Assembly (NCBI GenBank): GCA_021827225.1 | Contig: JAKAXG010000196.1 | Coordinates: forward strand, 1-7,658 | DNA from: Actinomycetes bacterium | Lineage (GTDB): Bacteria; Actinomycetota; Acidimicrobiia; Acidimicrobiales; Palsa-688 | Length of the DNA: 7,658 nt | Reading direction: 5' to 3' | Shown: in pieces, positions 5,590 through 7,658 of the stretch | How positions within the stretch are numbered: the stretch's first letter is position 1 | How the letters are laid out: the number at the start of each line of letters is the position of its first letter | Translations under genes and position numbers: made by a program | Notes under the pieces: generated by a model | Told to the model about the DNA's origin: nothing | What the model saw: the letters and a program-made list of their open reading frames with translations, nothing else | Database searches by the model: none

Positions 5590-5660
5590 CTAGCTGCGGG
5601 AAAGCCGTCCGAACGGTTCCCCGTACTCCAGCTCAGACGACACCCGAAGGGAGGGCACCG

Positions 5661-5909
5661 GTGAAGAACATCTCCGTAACGAGCGGGACCTTCATCTCCA
5701 ACGCCGGGCTCTGCCCGGCCCCGGTCGCCGTCTCGCATCTGCGCCACCGGGCCCCGGCCGCCGCGGCGCGCCTCGTTGCCGCGACCTACGTGCGGGCGGC
5801 GTCGGCCTCCCGTCCCGGCCTCGGCCAGCTCGCCGACAAGCAGGCCGGCATGGCGCGAATCAATGCCACTGGTTGGCCGCTGGGCCCTCAGGATCGGTTG
5901 TCCGGATAG
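5661..5909 (+). CDS. 82-codon leader ORF (uORF) of the whiB7-like gene
   Basis: Starts at GTG 5661 with a strong Shine-Dalgarno (GGGAGG, 5649-5654) six bases upstream and ends at TAG 5907-5909, 28 bases before the terminator stem. The peptide is basic and alanine-rich (VSHLRHR, then APAAAARLVAATYVRAASAS) and has no recognised domain, signal peptide or membrane span. Of the first 63 codons only 4 end in A or T, which supports coding; in the last 19, 7 do, exactly where RNA stems are predicted. whiB7/wblC genes are known to be controlled by translation of an upstream ORF whose stalling by antibiotics allows readthrough of a terminator. Position and structures fit that role. It could instead, or also, make a functional small protein. 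An internal in-frame ATG at 5850 would give a 19-codon version. Confidence 0.65.
   Translation: MKNISVTSGTFISNAGLCPAPVAVSHLRHRAPAAAARLVAATYVRAASASRPGLGQLADKQAGMARINATGWPLGPQDRLSG
5822..5879 (+). promoter_or_regulatory. Possible competing helix (segment 1 with segment 2) in the leader
   Basis: CGGCCAGCT (5822-5830) can pair with GGTTGGCCG (5871-5879) in nine base pairs, including two G-U pairs. This would occupy the 5' arm of the antiterminator and so favour the terminator when the ORF is not translated. Chance complementarity is common at this GC content, so confidence is low. Confidence 0.3.
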
Positions 5910-5944
5910 GACCAACCAAGCTTCCGCAGAGGGTCCAGAGGCCG
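5874..5944 (+). promoter_or_regulatory. Candidate antiterminator helix in the whiB7-like leader
   Basis: CTGGGCCCTC (5880-5889), inside the last codons of the leader ORF, pairs with GAGGGTCCAG (5929-5938) in ten base pairs (one G-U). After a single G/A mismatch, TGGCC (5874-5878) pairs with GGCCG (5940-5944) for five more. The 3' side covers 5937-5944, half of the terminator's 5' arm, so the two structures exclude each other. The loop contains a nested hairpin, GGTTGTCC (5896-5903) with GGACCAACC (5909-5917), with one bulged base and the leader ORF stop codon at its tip. Pairing found by eye. Confidence 0.55.
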
Positions 5945-5975
5945 CCGGGATATCCCGGCGGCCTCTTCGTTTTCT
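5937..5975 (+). terminator. Intrinsic terminator between the leader ORF and the whiB7-like gene
   Basis: A perfect 30-bp palindrome (5937-5966; arms AGAGGCCGCCGGGAT and its complement) is followed by TTCGTTTTCT, 7 T in the 10 bases 5966-5975. The RNA stem would be about 13 GC-rich pairs with an AUAU loop. It is the strongest terminator in the window, yet it stands 72 bases before the whiB7-like ATG on the same strand, with no good promoter between them, as expected for an attenuator. Confidence 0.85.
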
Positions 5976-6047
5976 CAGGCCCGGATTCACGGGCCCGACG
6001 GCATCACGACACGGACAGGGATACGAACCGAGAAAGGGGACGGCGAC

Positions 6048-6362
6048 ATGTTCGCCATCGAGCTGAGCCAGGAAATCGAGATCTTCGCCGACGAGGAGTG
6101 GGCCGGGGCGAGCTGCCGGGACGGCACGGCGTCCATGGCCGATCTGTTCTTCTCCGATGAGATCCCCGACATCATCCGGGCCAAGCAGGTCTGTGCCACC
6201 TGCCCGGTGGCCGAACCGTGCCTGGAAGGGGCCCTGGAGCGGCGGGAACCGTGGGGTGTCTGGGGAGGACAGCTGTTCCTGAACGGCCGGATACTCGCCC
6301 AGAAGAGGAAACGGGGCCGGCCGCCCAAGAACCAGCCGGGCGGCATACAGCTCACGGCCTGA
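6048..6362 (+). CDS. whiB7: WhiB7-like Fe-S transcriptional regulator
   Basis: A 104-residue WhiB-family protein. Four cysteines (C23, C49, C52, C58; spacing 25-2-5) should hold a [4Fe-4S] cluster. The turn EPWGVWGG (67-74) and the C-terminal AT-hook KRKRGRPPK (86-94, core RGRP) are the two features that mark the WhiB7/WblC subgroup, the regulators of intrinsic antibiotic resistance that bind sigma-A and AT-rich DNA upstream of -35 boxes. The start is ATG 6048 with AAGGGG (6034-6039) eight bases upstream. The long structured leader with an ORF and terminator also fits this subgroup. A short extra tail (NQPGGIQLTA) follows the hook. No resistance gene is recognised next to it, so targets would lie elsewhere. 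WhiB family is certain; the WhiB7 subgroup is likely. Confidence 0.93.
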   Translation: MFAIELSQEIEIFADEEWAGASCRDGTASMADLFFSDEIPDIIRAKQVCATCPVAEPCLEGALERREPWGVWGGQLFLNGRILAQKRKRGRPPKNQPGGIQLTA

Positions 6363-6380
6363 GACCCCCTGCCCGGGATC

Positions 6381-6386
6381 TAACGT
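6381..6386 (+). promoter_or_regulatory. Candidate -10 (TAACGT) for a leaderless DUF523 mRNA
   Basis: TAACGT (TAnnnT form) lies six bases before the GTG at 6393, and there is no Shine-Dalgarno. No convincing -35 is present 16-18 bases upstream, where the end of the whiB7-like gene lies. The gene could also be read through from whiB7. Confidence 0.35.
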
Positions 6387-6392
6387 CGGGGC

Positions 6393-6830
6393 GTGAGCGA
6401 CGACGACCGGCCGGTCCTGCTCGTATCGGCCTGCCTGGTGGGTGTGGCCTGCACCCACCGGGGGGAGGCCAAGACCCACCAGGCGATGGAGGCGCTGAGC
6501 CGCACCCACCGCCTGGTGGCCGTCTGCCCCGAGGTCGCCGGCGGCCTCCCGACCCCCCGGCCGTCCGCCGAGCTCGGCGACGACGGCCGGGTCCTCACCG
6601 AGTCGGGGGAGGACGTCACGGAGATGTACCGCCGCGGCGCCGACCACGCCGTGGGCCTGGCCAGGGCTGTCGGCGCCGGGAGGGCGGTGCTCAAAGCCCG
6701 GTCCCCGTCATGCGGGTGCCACCAGATCTACGACGGAACCCACCGGGGGGTGCTGGTCCCGGGGGCCGGCGTCACCGCCGAGGCCCTGCGGGCGGCGGGG
6801 GTGGAGGTCTTGTCCGAAGAGGACCTGTAG
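6393..6830 (+). CDS. DUF523 / TudS-type Fe-S protein (possible thiouracil desulfidase)
   Basis: A compact 145-residue member of the DUF523 family. The family hallmarks are present: VSACLVGVAC (11-20), VCPEVAGGLPTPRPSAE (44-60), DVTEMYRRGA (74-83), LKARSPSCGCHQIYDG (100-115) and GVTAEALRAAGVEVLSE (126-142). Cysteines C14, C45 and C107 stand where characterised TudS enzymes bind a [4Fe-4S] cluster with one open iron site, which removes sulfur from 2-thiouracil. Whether this member uses thiouracil is unknown; many DUF523 proteins are uncharacterised. GTG 6393 is chosen because the conserved VSAC block starts nine codons later; it is 30 bases after the whiB7-like stop on the same strand. No Shine-Dalgarno is visible. 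Confidence 0.88.
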   Translation: MSDDDRPVLLVSACLVGVACTHRGEAKTHQAMEALSRTHRLVAVCPEVAGGLPTPRPSAELGDDGRVLTESGEDVTEMYRRGADHAVGLARAVGAGRAVLKARSPSCGCHQIYDGTHRGVLVPGAGVTAEALRAAGVEVLSEEDL

Positions 6831-6833
6831 CGG

Positions 6834-6850
6834 CGGACCGGTGCGGTCCG
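6834..6850 (+). terminator. Short hairpin after the DUF523 gene
   Basis: CGGACCG (6834-6840) and CGGTCCG (6844-6850) form a perfect 7-bp stem with a 3-base loop, three bases after the DUF523 stop. There is no T-run, so it may be a weak or Rho-assisted terminator, or a processing signal. Confidence 0.35.
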
Positions 6851-6885
6851 GGTCACCGTCACAGGTGGACGGTAGACATTCCCCC

Positions 6886-7647
6886 GTGCCGTCGAACCGC
6901 TGGGCCCCCGTCGCAGCGCTGGTCGCCTGTGTGCTTCTGGCCGCGGCGTGCCGGTCCACGCCGGGCTGGACGGCGTCCCCGCCGGACACGGCACCGGTAC
7001 CGGCTCCGGTGTCCCCCCCGGTGTCCCCGCCCGTTTCGGCCCCGGCGTCCGCGCCGGTTTCGGCTCCCGTTCCGGCGCCGGCTTCCCCGGCGGTCTCGGG
7101 CCCCGGCTCCGGGCTGGTGGTAGCGGCCGGTACCGGCTGGAGCGCCTCCGGCATGGAGGGACCGGTGCCGGGACCTGGCGCCTGCGCCTACCGGGTCGCC
7201 GCTGGCGGGTTCTACCTGCCGGACCCCTCCTGCACCCCGGGGTCGGTGGACCCGGGCGTGACCCAGTCGGACCTCGAATCCACCATCTGCCGGCGCGGCG
7301 GCTACACCGCGTCCGTGCGTCCCCCCGAGTCGATGACCGAGCCGTTCAAGCGGGAGTCGGAGGCGGCGTACCGGGACCCGGACAGCTCGTACCACACCGA
7401 GCTCGACCACCTGGTCCCGCTGGAGCTGGGCGGGGCCAGCGACACCTTCAACCTCTGGGCCGAACCCGACCAGGGCCGGCCGGCCCGGTTCGACCCGCAG
7501 GACCCGTACGGGATCAACGCCAAGGACGGCGTCGAGGACCGGCTCCACTCCGCCGTCTGCGCCGGCCAGGTCGGGCTCGTCGCCGCCCAGCAGGCCATCG
7601 CCCTTGACTGGACCACCGCCCTGTCCCGCCTGGGTGTCAGCCCCTGA
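6886..7647 (+). CDS. Probable lipoprotein with HNH-like C-terminal domain
   Basis: A 253-residue protein in four parts: a signal peptide (1-21, VAALVACVLLAAA) ending in a cysteine (C22) that could be lipidated, although the lipobox is AAAC and not the usual LA(G/A)C; a low-complexity Pro/Ala/Ser/Val linker (36-71); a cysteine-containing middle (C100, C116, C135); and a C-terminal domain. The latter has ELDHLVPLELGGASDTFNLWAEP (172-194), with the DH...N pattern (D174, H175, N189) of HNH/His-Me-finger nucleases, then KDGVEDRLHSAVC and a helix AQQAIALDW. Similar domains occur in secreted bacterial proteins of uncertain activity; nuclease function is inference. GTG 6886 is preferred to an upstream in-frame GTG at 6841, because it places the signal peptide at the N-terminus; TAGACA (6873-6878) lies seven bases before it. 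No Shine-Dalgarno. Confidence 0.82.
   Translation: MPSNRWAPVAALVACVLLAAACRSTPGWTASPPDTAPVPAPVSPPVSPPVSAPASAPVSAPVPAPASPAVSGPGSGLVVAAGTGWSASGMEGPVPGPGACAYRVAAGGFYLPDPSCTPGSVDPGVTQSDLESTICRRGGYTASVRPPESMTEPFKRESEAAYRDPDSSYHTELDHLVPLELGGASDTFNLWAEPDQGRPARFDPQDPYGINAKDGVEDRLHSAVCAGQVGLVAAQQAIALDWTTALSRLGVSP
6991..7098 (+). repeat. Low-complexity Pro/Ala/Ser/Val-coding repeat
   Basis: Degenerate tandem units of two to four codons (PVS, PPVS, APAS, APVP) encode an extended linker between the lipidation site and the folded part of the lipoprotein. Such segments usually span the cell wall and vary in copy number between strains. Confidence 0.7.
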
Positions 7648-7658
7648 GCCGGGAGGCC

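Noticed and set aside
5580..5660. Extension of the leader ORF upstream to 5580
   Set aside because: The frame is open, but the TTG-type start would lie on the promoter -10 region, before the predicted transcription start, while GTG 5661 has a strong Shine-Dalgarno.
5978..5995. GGCCCG...CGGGCC hairpin as a second terminator before whiB7
   Set aside because: Only six pairs and no T-run; it follows directly after the strong terminator and could merely be chance in GC-rich sequence.
6841..6885. Upstream GTG 6841 as start of the lipoprotein gene
   Set aside because: It would put 15 mostly polar residues before the signal peptide and starts inside the hairpin after DUF523; GTG 6886 gives a normal signal peptide.
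6991..7098. Repeat units considered as a CRISPR or regulatory array
   Set aside because: The units are short, degenerate and in frame, and simply encode a Pro/Ala/Ser/Val linker.
6218..7123. 301-codon plus-strand frame across whiB7, DUF523 and the lipoprotein start
   Set aside because: Out-of-frame shadow, Pro/Arg/Gly-rich, overlapping three well-supported genes.

Overview
The window is very GC-rich, with codons that mostly end in G or C, and it carries a WhiB-family gene, a family confined to Actinobacteria. It is therefore chromosomal DNA of an actinobacterium; an uncultured or acidimicrobial-type lineage is a guess. No phage, transposon, CRISPR, tRNA or rRNA signal is seen.

Left third (1-2967): a divergent gene cluster for phenylalanine and tyrosine breakdown. 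On the minus strand lie 4-hydroxyphenylpyruvate dioxygenase and, one base downstream, the start of fumarylacetoacetase, which runs off the window. On the plus strand lie an Lrp/AsnC-type regulator and phenylalanine 4-hydroxylase. The 92-bp gap between the two arms holds promoters for both directions and overlapping palindromes that could be the regulator's operator. Together the genes feed phenylalanine into tyrosine, then homogentisate, and finally cleave fumarylacetoacetate. The aminotransferase, homogentisate dioxygenase and maleylacetoacetate isomerase are not in the window.

Middle (2974-5510): a membrane-anchored, histidine-rich extracytoplasmic protein of unknown role (minus); a 44-residue single-span membrane peptide (plus) whose ribosome binding site is buried in a strong hairpin; an unrecognised cytosolic protein (minus); and, divergent from it, an inositol-monophosphatase-family phosphatase (plus).

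Right third (5511-7647): the most interesting part. A WhiB7-like regulator (6048-6362) is preceded by a leader of about 450 nt. The leader contains a promoter with an AT-rich box just upstream of its -35 element, an 82-codon open reading frame with a strong Shine-Dalgarno, a near-perfect intrinsic terminator, and an alternative helix that would destroy the terminator. The layout matches ribosome-controlled attenuation as known for whiB7/wblC, but with an unusually long leader ORF. It is followed by a DUF523/TudS-type Fe-S protein and a probable lipoprotein with an HNH-like C-terminal domain.

Several genes (HPPD, the Lrp-type regulator, the 4684 minus gene, the phosphatase, DUF523 and perhaps the lipoprotein) have a -10-like hexamer about 6-8 nt before the start codon and no Shine-Dalgarno, which suggests leaderless mRNAs.
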